From the NCBI GenBank assembly GCA_040753915.1, contig JBFMDN010000034.1:1-60620 (forward strand): a stretch of DNA of 60,620 bases. The letters are read 5' to 3'. The notes beneath the pieces are model-generated. The model had not been told where the DNA came from. It saw nothing but the letters and a program-made list of their open reading frames with translations, and made no database searches. Source of the DNA: JBFMDN01 sp040753915 (GTDB lineage Bacteria; Desulfobacterota; Desulfomonilia; Desulfomonilales; Desulfomonilaceae). The position numbers and the translations under genes were made by a program. Of this stretch, positions 16,991 through 24,464 are shown piece after piece. Numbering within the stretch: position 1 is the stretch's first letter; the number at the start of each line of letters is the position of its first letter.

Positions 16991-18790
16991 CTAGGCTACC
17001 GGTCTCAGGAGGCTTATCTCTTTAAACCGAACTCGAACTACCGTTCCACCGTTTCGGGTGATTTCCAGGAGGCCATTAAGCTGGTCAACCACCGTTTTTA
17101 TCAGTTGGAGGCCAAAAGAATGCGGCTCTTTCCAGTTAACTGCCTCGGGAAACCCTATCCCGTCATCGGCGACTGTCAGCTCAACTTCACCGGCCTCAGG
17201 GGAACCAAGGGAAATCCGTATCCTGCCATTCCTCTTCTTGGGGAAGGCATGTCGAAGGGCATTCGACACAATTTCATTCAAGAGCATTCCCAGCGGCAAC
17301 GCGGACTCGATGTCGATGTGTACTTCACCGATGTCCAGCTCCACGTCAATCGCACACCCTTGACACGGACATGAGTGCAACAGGTTCTTGGTCAGTCGGC
17401 TGATATACTTCGCAATGTCCAAGTGGGCTACGTTTTCCACGCTGTACAGCATTTCGTGGACCAAGGCCATCGATTGAACGCGGGCACTCGCCTCACCCAG
17501 AACCTGGGCACACGCCCCTCTTAAAGCGCGAGATTGAAGTCTCAAGAGACTGGATATGAGCTGTAAGTTATTCTTGACCCGATGATGGAGCTCCCGGATG
17601 AGTACTTCCTTTTCCTCCAGCGACATTTTCAGACGGTGCTCAGCCTTCTTCCGCTCTGTGATGTCGCTTCCGAAGCCACAGACGAACTCTTCTGAGCCCA
17701 TCCGGAGATACACGGACTTGATCTCTTTAGGAATTTTTCTCCCATCCTTAGAGAGGTGCACGGTCTCGAACGCCGGGAGACCTTTCTCCTTTAGCTCGAA
17801 AAAGTGCTGCTCGAACACCGGCCCGAAAAGAGGATCAATGCCGGGAACTCCAAGGGCAAGCATCTCGTCCACGGTGTATCCCAGGCTCCGGGCCGCTACC
17901 GGATTCACGTAATCGAGCCTTCCATCTGGCCTCACCAAATAAGCTTCCTGTCCACAATTCTCGACCATGAACTTGAAGCGCTTCAGCTCTTCTTCCGCAC
18001 GCTTGCGCTCAGTAATATCTCGAACCAGGACCTGACTGGCCTTTTGCCCCTGATACGTGATGGGCGCAGCAACTGCCTCCGCGTAGAAGACCGAGCCATC
18101 GAGTCTCACAAGCTTCTGCTCCAAAAGAGGAACAGGCTCCCCGAGATCGAAGCCGCGGGCCATTCGGTCGCGGATAGCATCGCGGCAGTCCGGATGCACA
18201 AGGTCAAGAACCCTCATTCCAGTAAGGCTTTCCGGAGATCGGGCACCCAACATCTTTGCCATGGCTGGATTTGCGAAAACGATACTACCGCCGATGTGCA
18301 CGAAAACACCGTCCGGCGAGAACTCCACGAGAGTCCGGTACATCCTTCGGCTTTCTCTCAAGGACTTCTCTGCCTGATTACGCTGCGTAATGTCAGTGAC
18401 GACGCAAATGAATCCCGTGACCTCTCCTCGATCGTTTCGTTTGTAGTTCCAGTCCACTTGTATACGAATTCGTCTCCCATCCTTTGTGCGCTGTCTCGAG
18501 ACCCATGGCGTGGGTACCGGCTGTTGTCCAATCAGAGATCCCAGGTAACCACTTATCTTCTGTTTCTCGGACTCGGAGATCTGGAAGTCGAGGATTGATT
18601 TTCCGACCATCTCTTCCGGATCGTAGCCGTACATTGCTGCGAACGATTGGTTCGCAAAAGTCACGATTCCCGAAGCATCAAGCTCGCCGACGCCGTACGA
18701 GGCAATTTCGGTGAATTGCCTGCTCTTATTCGAGTTTCTTCTCAATCGGTCATCTCCCGCAAGTGTCGCCGCGTCCACCAGTGTTAGCAT
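16991..18790 (-). CDS. Triple-PAS HisKA_2-type sensor histidine kinase
   Basis: A 599-residue cytoplasmic kinase. Three PAS/PAC units lie at about 28-145, 150-262 and 268-385, each ending in a VRDITERK-like linker. Then comes a HisKA_2 dimerisation domain with the phospho-histidine in RELHHRVKNNLQLISSLL, and HATPase_c with NEIVSNALRHAF and DDGIGFP. HisKA_2 kinases often lack a linked regulator, and none is adjacent here. No membrane segment is seen. The ATG at 18790 has no clear ribosome site; a TTG sits just before it. The target is unknown. Confidence 0.88.
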   Translation of the reverse strand: MLTLVDAATLAGDDRLRRNSNKSRQFTEIASYGVGELDASGIVTFANQSFAAMYGYDPEEMVGKSILDFQISESEKQKISGYLGSLIGQQPVPTPWVSRQRTKDGRRIRIQVDWNYKRNDRGEVTGFICVVTDITQRNQAEKSLRESRRMYRTLVEFSPDGVFVHIGGSIVFANPAMAKMLGARSPESLTGMRVLDLVHPDCRDAIRDRMARGFDLGEPVPLLEQKLVRLDGSVFYAEAVAAPITYQGQKASQVLVRDITERKRAEEELKRFKFMVENCGQEAYLVRPDGRLDYVNPVAARSLGYTVDEMLALGVPGIDPLFGPVFEQHFFELKEKGLPAFETVHLSKDGRKIPKEIKSVYLRMGSEEFVCGFGSDITERKKAEHRLKMSLEEKEVLIRELHHRVKNNLQLISSLLRLQSRALRGACAQVLGEASARVQSMALVHEMLYSVENVAHLDIAKYISRLTKNLLHSCPCQGCAIDVELDIGEVHIDIESALPLGMLLNEIVSNALRHAFPKKRNGRIRISLGSPEAGEVELTVADDGIGFPEAVNWKEPHSFGLQLIKTVVDQLNGLLEITRNGGTVVRVRFKEISLLRPVA

Positions 18791-18899
18791 CAAGGCCGTG
18801 CACTACCGATGAAGAGGCAGCCAGGACCGCAGTTTCGGAACAGCGAGATCTCCGCCTATGTATTCCGTTGGCAGAGGAGATGAGATTCATCGGCGACTT

Positions 18900-19517
18900 C
18901 TATACCAAAAGGGTGGCCAGGGCCGCTATTCCGCATCCGGCTATGATCGCGCCGACGACCTTGTTGATCCATCCAAGGCTACTTAATTGAATTCGCCTTC
19001 GAAACCAGTTCACGCTCACACTCAGAATCAACCACCAAGCCGCAGAACCGCAGAATATTCCTGCCAGAAGCGTTACCGCATCCGAATAGCTTCCCTTGGA
19101 GTTTCCCACTCCGAAGGTGGCGAATATTGCACTGAAAGAGACAATGGTGACTGGATTGGCAAGGGTAAGAAGAAGGGCCGAACCGTAGCTCGCTGTCAGA
19201 GCGCGAACGTCGGCCGATCGTTCCGACGCTGTCGGCTTGGAATGAGAAATCCGCATCCCGAGATAGACGAGAAATAGGCCACCTATCAGTCTGAACCACC
19301 ACTGCCTGCCTGTAAGCGCCTGAGCAAGAAAGGTTACTCCAAGACCGCCAATGCATCCGTAGATAGCGTCGGCAGTCGCTGCTCCCAGCCCCGTGGCCAG
19401 ACCGGAGGACAGTCCGCCCGATAGAGTCCTTCCTATGCACAAGAGACCTATGGGGCCAACGGGAGCGGCTATGGCAAACCCGACTGCGAACCCCTTCAGC
19501 AGCAGGGACAGATCCAT
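18900..19517 (-). CDS. LysE/RhtB-family exporter
   Basis: A 205-residue inner-membrane protein with about six hydrophobic segments and the family's N-terminal signature region (FAIAAPVGPIGLLCIGRTL). The family exports amino acids or related small molecules using the proton gradient. The frame is open upstream to 19655, but the ATG at 19517 is chosen because the family begins there and GGGAGG lies about 12 nt before it; the extra residues have no membrane or family character. It is divergent from a second LysE-type gene at 20030 and belongs to a different subgroup from it. Substrate unknown. Confidence 0.88.
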   Translation of the reverse strand: MDLSLLLKGFAVGFAIAAPVGPIGLLCIGRTLSGGLSSGLATGLGAATADAIYGCIGGLGVTFLAQALTGRQWWFRLIGGLFLVYLGMRISHSKPTASERSADVRALTASYGSALLLTLANPVTIVSFSAIFATFGVGNSKGSYSDAVTLLAGIFCGSAAWWLILSVSVNWFRRRIQLSSLGWINKVVGAIIAGCGIAALATLLV

Positions 19518-19620
19518 TTGAGGAAAGAACCTCCCGCTATAGTGGCGCGAATTGAATGTGGGTCCCTCCCCAGTTCGCAAGTTGCGCCACAACTGAGCGT
19601 GTGAACAGACTGTAAGCGTT

Positions 19621-19757
19621 CCACCCTTCTGTTGACCACAATTCAGGGACTCCACGGCAGCGGTTCGGAAGCCTCAGCTTCGGTTGTCACGACGAGTCAC
19701 CCGAAGGCTCGCTGGCCTTGAGCTGCGGTAACTGCCATGCATATTCAGTGCATGGCA
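19621..19757 (+). repeat. Hairpin-family dispersed repeat, copy R2
   Basis: It contains CCGAAGGCTCGCTGGCC and the hairpin TGCCATGCAT (19733-19742), loop ATTCA, GTGCATGGCA (19748-19757). It is collinear with R1 at 9455-9600, including GTTGACCACAATTCAGG near the left end. Stem bases differ from R1 in compensating fashion at one pair (C-G to T-A) plus one G-T pair, which suggests the hairpin is maintained. Confidence 0.72.
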
Positions 19758-19971
19758 GTATAGCTGATCAGAGTCGCCTCGACGAGCACCCCAATGGCAG
19801 TGACCCATGTGCAAGTTATACGTTGTCAAGTTATCACAGCCCCCTGGACTTGTCTCGGGTTTTTCTGGATTTGCGCGTGCCCCGCTGCGGAACCCATCGG
19901 GCTAACGCTCTCCGCAGGCATGAAGGGTTGACTGGGATACTGCAGACACGTATCCTCGGGAAGAGGAGAAT

Positions 19972-20000
19972 CTGACGGGACGTGTGGTAACTGGTATAAT
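19972..20000 (+). promoter_or_regulatory. Candidate sigma-70 promoter for the LysE gene at 20030
   Basis: CTGACG at 19972-19977, a 17-nt spacer and a perfect TATAAT at 19995-20000. A start about seven nt on would give a leader of roughly 25 nt before the ATG at 20030. Confidence 0.55.
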
Positions 20001-20029
20001 CACGAAGAGCCAGACAGAATGAGCACGAA

Positions 20030-20656
20030 ATGATGGACATTTTCTTGACAGCAGGAATCGTTCTGGGCTTGTCCTCCGGATTCTCGCCGGGGCCACTTAC
20101 AACACTCGTTATTTCTCAGGCATTGCAGCACGGCGTGAAAGAAGGGCTCAAGGTGGCTTTGGCTCCCTTCATCACCGACACTCCGATCATCCTTCTCTCC
20201 GTTTTCGCGCTGACACGACTGAGCAATTTCCAGGAGATCCTGGGACTTATTTCCGTCGTGGGCGGAGTGTTCTTGGTGTACTTGGCTTACTTGAGCTTTA
20301 AGACGACGAAAGTCGACTTGGACGTCGCAACATCGGCGCCACGATCCCTGGGCAAAGGGACTCTCGTGAATTTCCTCAGCCCCTCTCCTTATCTTTTTTG
20401 GATAAGTATCGGTGCGCCAAGCGTGGTGGACGCGTGGAGACAGAGCCCCCTCACTGCGGTCGGATTCCTTGCAGGTTTCTACGTCTGCTTGGTAGGCGGC
20501 AAGATGTCCCTGGCCGTCATGGCCGCCAGATCGAGGCGATTACTGGCGGGGAGAGGCTACGGCTACGTAATGCGTGTTCTTGGAGGATTGCTGTTAGCTT
20601 TTGCCGTTCTTCTGTTCAGAGATGCGCTGCGCTTTTTCGGGATGCTGACCCCCTGA
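20030..20656 (+). CDS. LysE/RhtB-family exporter
   Basis: A 208-residue membrane protein with about six hydrophobic segments and the family motif GFSPGPLTTLVISQALQHG at the N-terminus. It probably exports an amino acid or related compound. The start has two ATGs in a row (20030 and 20033) without a strong ribosome site, but a good promoter lies just upstream. It is only distantly similar to the neighbouring LysE-type gene at 18900, so the pair is not a recent duplication. It converges with the sigma-54 activator gene, with a 127-bp repeat element between them. Confidence 0.87.
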   Translation: MMDIFLTAGIVLGLSSGFSPGPLTTLVISQALQHGVKEGLKVALAPFITDTPIILLSVFALTRLSNFQEILGLISVVGGVFLVYLAYLSFKTTKVDLDVATSAPRSLGKGTLVNFLSPSPYLFWISIGAPSVVDAWRQSPLTAVGFLAGFYVCLVGGKMSLAVMAARSRRLLAGRGYGYVMRVLGGLLLAFAVLLFRDALRFFGMLTP

Positions 20657-20668
20657 TCTCGCGGGAAA

Positions 20669-20795
20669 GGGGTCAGGTCTTGTTTCTTGATCTTCCTGTC
20701 ACCTCTTAAACTCACCTGCTCGGTCTAGACCAGTCCAGCGGCCCATTCACAGACCATCGTCATCATAGATTCGACAAGAAACAAGACCTGACCCC
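20669..20795 (-). repeat. 127-bp inverted-repeat element, copy B
   Basis: Same length and sequence family as 13285-13411 but in the opposite orientation. The left end starts GGGGTCAGGTCTTGTTTCTT at 20669 and the right end is its complement ending at 20795; the third-base change (GGTCTT against GGCCTT) is present at both ends, so the two arms have changed together. It sits between two convergent genes, so its long stem may also act in transcription termination. Confidence 0.85.
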
Positions 20796-20803
20796 GAGTG
20801 CGC

Positions 20804-23230
20804 TCAGTTATCCAACCCGAATTTCTCGAGGTACCGGTAAAACGCTCCGCGCGAGATCCCAAGACATTCGGCCGCCTGCTTCCGGTTTCCTCCAGAGACA
20901 CGGAGAGCCTCCTCGCACATAAATTTCGTCAATTTTTCCACCGCAGCGCTGAGGGTTTCCCCCTGCATTGTGGCAAGAGGAAGGCCGTTCCGTGAGACCT
21001 CGTTCACAGGCGGTCTGAGCACGACCCGATTCCCCTGAGCCAGCATCAAAGCCCTCTCAAGCACGTTCTTGAGCTCCCGGACGTTACCCGGCCAGGAATA
21101 GTCCAGGAGATTCCCGATGGAGCTCATGTCGGTCTCGGGAACGTCAGAGGGCAGCATTTTGGAGGTCAGCTCGGCGTAGAGCCGATCCACCAGTATGGGA
21201 AGGTCTTCGAGCCGTTTTCTCAAGGGAGGGATCTCGATCCGCAACACATTGAGCCTGTAATACAAAGGCTCCAGAAACCGTCCGGCTGCTATCTCCTCTC
21301 CCAGGTCCCGATGCGTGGCCGCAATCAAACGCGCGTCGACATGGATCTCTCGACTGCCGCCCACCCGTCGAAAGGACCAGGTGTCCAGAAAAGTCAAGAG
21401 CTTTGCCTGTAGCGACAAAGAAAGTTCCCCGATTTCGTTGAGGAGCAGGGTCCCACCTTCCGCAAGCTCCAGCAAGCCCCGCTTGCTGGTGACCGCGCCG
21501 GTGAATGCGCCGCGTTCGTGACCGAACAACTCGGACTCAGCAAGATCCGGCGGCAATGCCGCGCAGTTAATGGCGAGATATGAAAAGCTCGCACGGGACG
21601 AATGGTCGTGGATCCAGCGGGCAAGAAAGTCTTTTCCGCTTCCGCTTTCTCCCTGCAGCAGGATGGTAGCCTCCGTGTTCGCTGCGATCCGCGCACGCTT
21701 CATCGTGACTTGCATCGCGGGGGACGGGAACCGATCGGCTTTGGCGACTCTCGAAGCACCCACGTTCTTGCGAGACGTGATGTCCCGTGCGATCATGCAT
21801 ACGCCAATAATGTCGCCTTGCGAGTCGAGCAAGGGTGACCTCACTTCCAGAAAGGTAAGTGGCTCACCCAGATAGGGACGGGTCGTCTCTACCTCGACCA
21901 CCTCACCGCGAAGGACCCGTCTGTCCAGGTCCAGCATGTTTGCGGCCGTTTTTCTATCGAATATATCGTCAGCGCGCCTGCCGCTGAGCTGCGACGCATC
22001 TAGGCCCAACACCTCCTCTACCGCGGGATTCCAACGAATGATCCTCAAGTCCCTGTCTTTGACCAGGATGAGGTCCCGGGTGGATTCAAAGATAGCTCTG
22101 AGAAGCTCCTCACTCTTGCGCAACGCTTCTGCGGCTGCCTTGCGTTCGGTGATGTCTCTCCCTACGCACTGGATTGCTGCCACGTTGCCATGTTCGTCAC
22201 GGATTGCACGGGTGGTCCATCTCGTCCACCGGTGTTCGCCGCTGGCATTCGGAAGGAGATGCTCGAACTCGGCGGTCGGATCCTTTGCATTCACGTCAGA
22301 CAGCATGGACTGCAATTTGCGGACGTAGTCCGACGGCATGCCGTCAAACACATTCCACCGGACGAGCTCCTCCGGGGATCGCCCCAGCATGCTAGCGCAC
22401 GCTGGATTGACGAAAATGAGCGATCCATCCGGAAGGAACCGATAGATCATCTCTGTTTGATCTTCCACCACGGTGCGATAACGGTTCTCGCTTGCTTCCA
22501 AGGCCTCCTGAGTTCTTCTAAGCTCCAGGATCTTGCGCCTCAGCTCTTCATTCGTGCGCTGAAGCTCTGCGGTCCTCTCCGCAACCCTTCTTTCCAACTC
22601 CTCCCGGAGTCTCCTGTTCTCTTCAAGCTGCACTTTCTCGGCAGTCAGGTCCTCCAGAAGAAGAAGCACGAATCTGTCTTTGCCAACTCTGATCGAACGA
22701 AGAGTAATTCTCGCATACACATAGCCATGAGCAAGTCTCAGTATCACCTCTATGACGTGAGGCCTCCGGCCGTTAAAGACGTTGTCCAAGGCTTGGGCAG
22801 TCCGCTCTTTGGCTGCCCGATCCGGGATCAGATCCGAGAAACGGGCGCCCCGAAGTTGCCTATAATCGGGGCTCAACCTCTTCCAGGCCTCATTCACAAT
22901 CCATATCTTGTGGGACTTATTGATCAGGAGCGCCGGTATAGGCAAGACTTGGATGACCTTGCCGAACGACGTCGACCATATCGTTCCCCTGAGGTCAAAG
23001 CTACCGGACGGCGTGAGCTCGTCAATAAAGACTCTTCCCAGGTCAAGAGTTTGCGTTGCCTGAAGATCATCGGAGATCTCTGCAAGGATTTGAGTGTCCG
23101 GCCGTTCCGACTCAGTTACCTGTGTATCTCGGCCCCTTTCTCGTCTCTCGCCCGTTGAAATGCCCCCTTGCTTGAACGGAGTGCCCCTGCCCTCCGCGAA
23201 CTTCTCAGGTGATTCCGCGTCATTATTCAT
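20804..23230 (-). CDS. PAS-containing sigma-54-dependent transcriptional activator with altered Walker B
   Basis: An 808-residue activator without a receiver domain. In order: a polar leader of about 75 residues, a distinctive PAS-like sensor (about 76-205, starting SGSFDLRG), a coiled coil (about 205-245), two PAS/PAC units (about 245-370 and 375-490), an AAA+ domain with Walker A GESGSGKD and GAFTGA, and a Fis-type HTH (NRKQAAECLGISRGAFYRY). Walker B reads GGTLLLNEIGEL, with Asn where Asp is usual. It senses small-molecule or redox signals directly rather than by phosphorylation. The ATG at 23230 follows GGAGGGGGAG and is preferred over a GTG 12 nt upstream. The first sensor is shared with the kinase at 24465. 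Confidence 0.9.
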   Translation of the reverse strand: MNNDAESPEKFAEGRGTPFKQGGISTGERRERGRDTQVTESERPDTQILAEISDDLQATQTLDLGRVFIDELTPSGSFDLRGTIWSTSFGKVIQVLPIPALLINKSHKIWIVNEAWKRLSPDYRQLRGARFSDLIPDRAAKERTAQALDNVFNGRRPHVIEVILRLAHGYVYARITLRSIRVGKDRFVLLLLEDLTAEKVQLEENRRLREELERRVAERTAELQRTNEELRRKILELRRTQEALEASENRYRTVVEDQTEMIYRFLPDGSLIFVNPACASMLGRSPEELVRWNVFDGMPSDYVRKLQSMLSDVNAKDPTAEFEHLLPNASGEHRWTRWTTRAIRDEHGNVAAIQCVGRDITERKAAAEALRKSEELLRAIFESTRDLILVKDRDLRIIRWNPAVEEVLGLDASQLSGRRADDIFDRKTAANMLDLDRRVLRGEVVEVETTRPYLGEPLTFLEVRSPLLDSQGDIIGVCMIARDITSRKNVGASRVAKADRFPSPAMQVTMKRARIAANTEATILLQGESGSGKDFLARWIHDHSSRASFSYLAINCAALPPDLAESELFGHERGAFTGAVTSKRGLLELAEGGTLLLNEIGELSLSLQAKLLTFLDTWSFRRVGGSREIHVDARLIAATHRDLGEEIAAGRFLEPLYYRLNVLRIEIPPLRKRLEDLPILVDRLYAELTSKMLPSDVPETDMSSIGNLLDYSWPGNVRELKNVLERALMLAQGNRVVLRPPVNEVSRNGLPLATMQGETLSAAVEKLTKFMCEEALRVSGGNRKQAAECLGISRGAFYRYLEKFGLDN

Positions 23231-23457
23231 CTCCCCCTCCACCGTGGATCAGCGCCTCTCACAATTGGTCAATCAAGCTTCTGGCAGCGATTCACGTCTT
23301 ACCAAAGATTACCTCGAACACGTTCTTGAGTCAAAGAATATTGTCAACGCGTTGGATGCTTCCAGCCTGTGTTTTTCATGCGGGACGAGCGCCCAGGGCA
23401 TTAATAACGGCTGGTGGCAATGCCTCCGCTTCAAAAGGGGCATCGGTGTGTCAGTTA

Positions 23458-24153
23458 TCAAAGAGGGGTCGAAGTATCGGCCAACTCAATCTCGGCTCGG
23501 AGCAAACACCGCAGATCAGAGAGCACTGCGTCAGGGACATGGATTATTTTGAATCCTGCGCACCCAATCACTGGCTCTTTGCTCTCGCTTGACCACCTGC
23601 ATTCACACTCCAAGATCACGGGATCCATCTCGACGAAGTCGCCCGGCCACACGGCCAAGGTCTTCATTTCTCCGGGAATGGCGTTCAGGCTCCTGACAGA
23701 CAGACCCTGTTCGGAAATGTCGTGCAGGACCCCCTTTCGGCAAGTTCCCCACTCCTGCACCACTGTAGTCAAGATGGGGGTGTGGATGCGAGGGCAACTG
23801 CGTCTGTCCTGACCCTCTGTTTGAACGGCATCAGAGCTTTGCGGAACGTGGGATCCCAGGAAATCGCTCTCCCTTATTTCCTCTACCATACTGATGACAC
23901 GACGCATTCTTTCCACTGACAGCCCGTGCTTCTTTGCCAATTCCTCCTCAGACATTCCCAGTCGAATCGCTTTCTCAATGTTATCGATTCTTCTGTCCCT
24001 TTCCGCTTGAATTTGCTTCAACACCGCGGTCAATCCCTCGGAAGACAAACCGAATTTCCGTCTGAGCTCAGAGCTGGTCATCCCCATCAAGATGCACTTC
24101 AATACTTCTTGGCCATCAATCTTTCGTATTCCACGACGTGGCGTCGAAGACAT
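23458..24153 (-). CDS. PilZ-domain protein with two N-terminal HTH-like repeats
   Basis: A 231-residue soluble protein. The N-terminal 90 residues hold two copies of a short helical motif (GMTSSELRRKFGLSSEGL and GMSEEELAKKHGLSVERM). The C-terminal 115 residues form a PilZ domain with the c-di-GMP contacts intact: R118 and R122 in RRSCPR, and D145-x-S147-x-x-G150 in HDISEQG. It therefore probably binds c-di-GMP and passes the signal through the helical repeats. The same helical motif occurs twice in the large protein at 43725. The ATG at 24153 is 7 nt after the stop of the 97-residue gene, so the two are one operon with the hybrid kinase. Confidence 0.82.
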   Translation of the reverse strand: MSSTPRRGIRKIDGQEVLKCILMGMTSSELRRKFGLSSEGLTAVLKQIQAERDRRIDNIEKAIRLGMSEEELAKKHGLSVERMRRVISMVEEIRESDFLGSHVPQSSDAVQTEGQDRRSCPRIHTPILTTVVQEWGTCRKGVLHDISEQGLSVRSLNAIPGEMKTLAVWPGDFVEMDPVILECECRWSSESKEPVIGCAGFKIIHVPDAVLSDLRCLLRAEIELADTSTPL

Positions 24154-24160
24154 TGGCAGT

Positions 24161-24454
24161 CTAGGCTCCTAATATTCGGCCATTTATCGTGTCAGAAGTC
24201 TCTCGGAGCTCCAGCTCCATGCGGCAAAGCTCCGATCGAATATCATCAAGCACACTTTCAATCTCTTGCCACGTGGCCGGCAACGTGCCCCGGGAGATGA
24301 GAATCCTTACAATTTCTTGGGCTTCTGTTACCCCGTCTATGGCTCGTTCGATCAAGAGCATGTCCTGGCTAGTCACAGAATCTCCTTTTGCGGTCAAAGA
24401 CTCGTCTGTTCGTCCCGTGGCCATCATCCAGTATCGTGCGGTAGTGTCGAGCAC
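24161..24454 (-). CDS. Small hypothetical protein (97 aa)
   Basis: No family is recognised. The chosen start is the GTG at 24454, which has AGGAA five nt upstream and follows the kinase stop by 10 nt; an ATG at 24427 is an alternative with no ribosome site. The protein is mostly helical and acidic (AIDGVTEAQEIVRILISRG, EIESVLDDIRSELCRMELEL), without signal peptide or membrane segment. It sits between a hybrid kinase and a PilZ protein and so probably takes part in that signalling unit; this is inference from position. Confidence 0.65.
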   Translation of the reverse strand: MLDTTARYWMMATGRTDESLTAKGDSVTSQDMLLIERAIDGVTEAQEIVRILISRGTLPATWQEIESVLDDIRSELCRMELELRETSDTINGRILGA

Positions 24455-24464
24455 CCCGTTCCTG

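Larger units (their letters stand above)
19518..20029. other. Divergent intergenic region between two LysE genes
   Basis: 512 nt containing hairpin repeat R2 (19621-19757) and, at the right end, a sigma-70-like promoter (19972-20000) for the plus-strand gene. No gene is supported. Confidence 0.65.
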
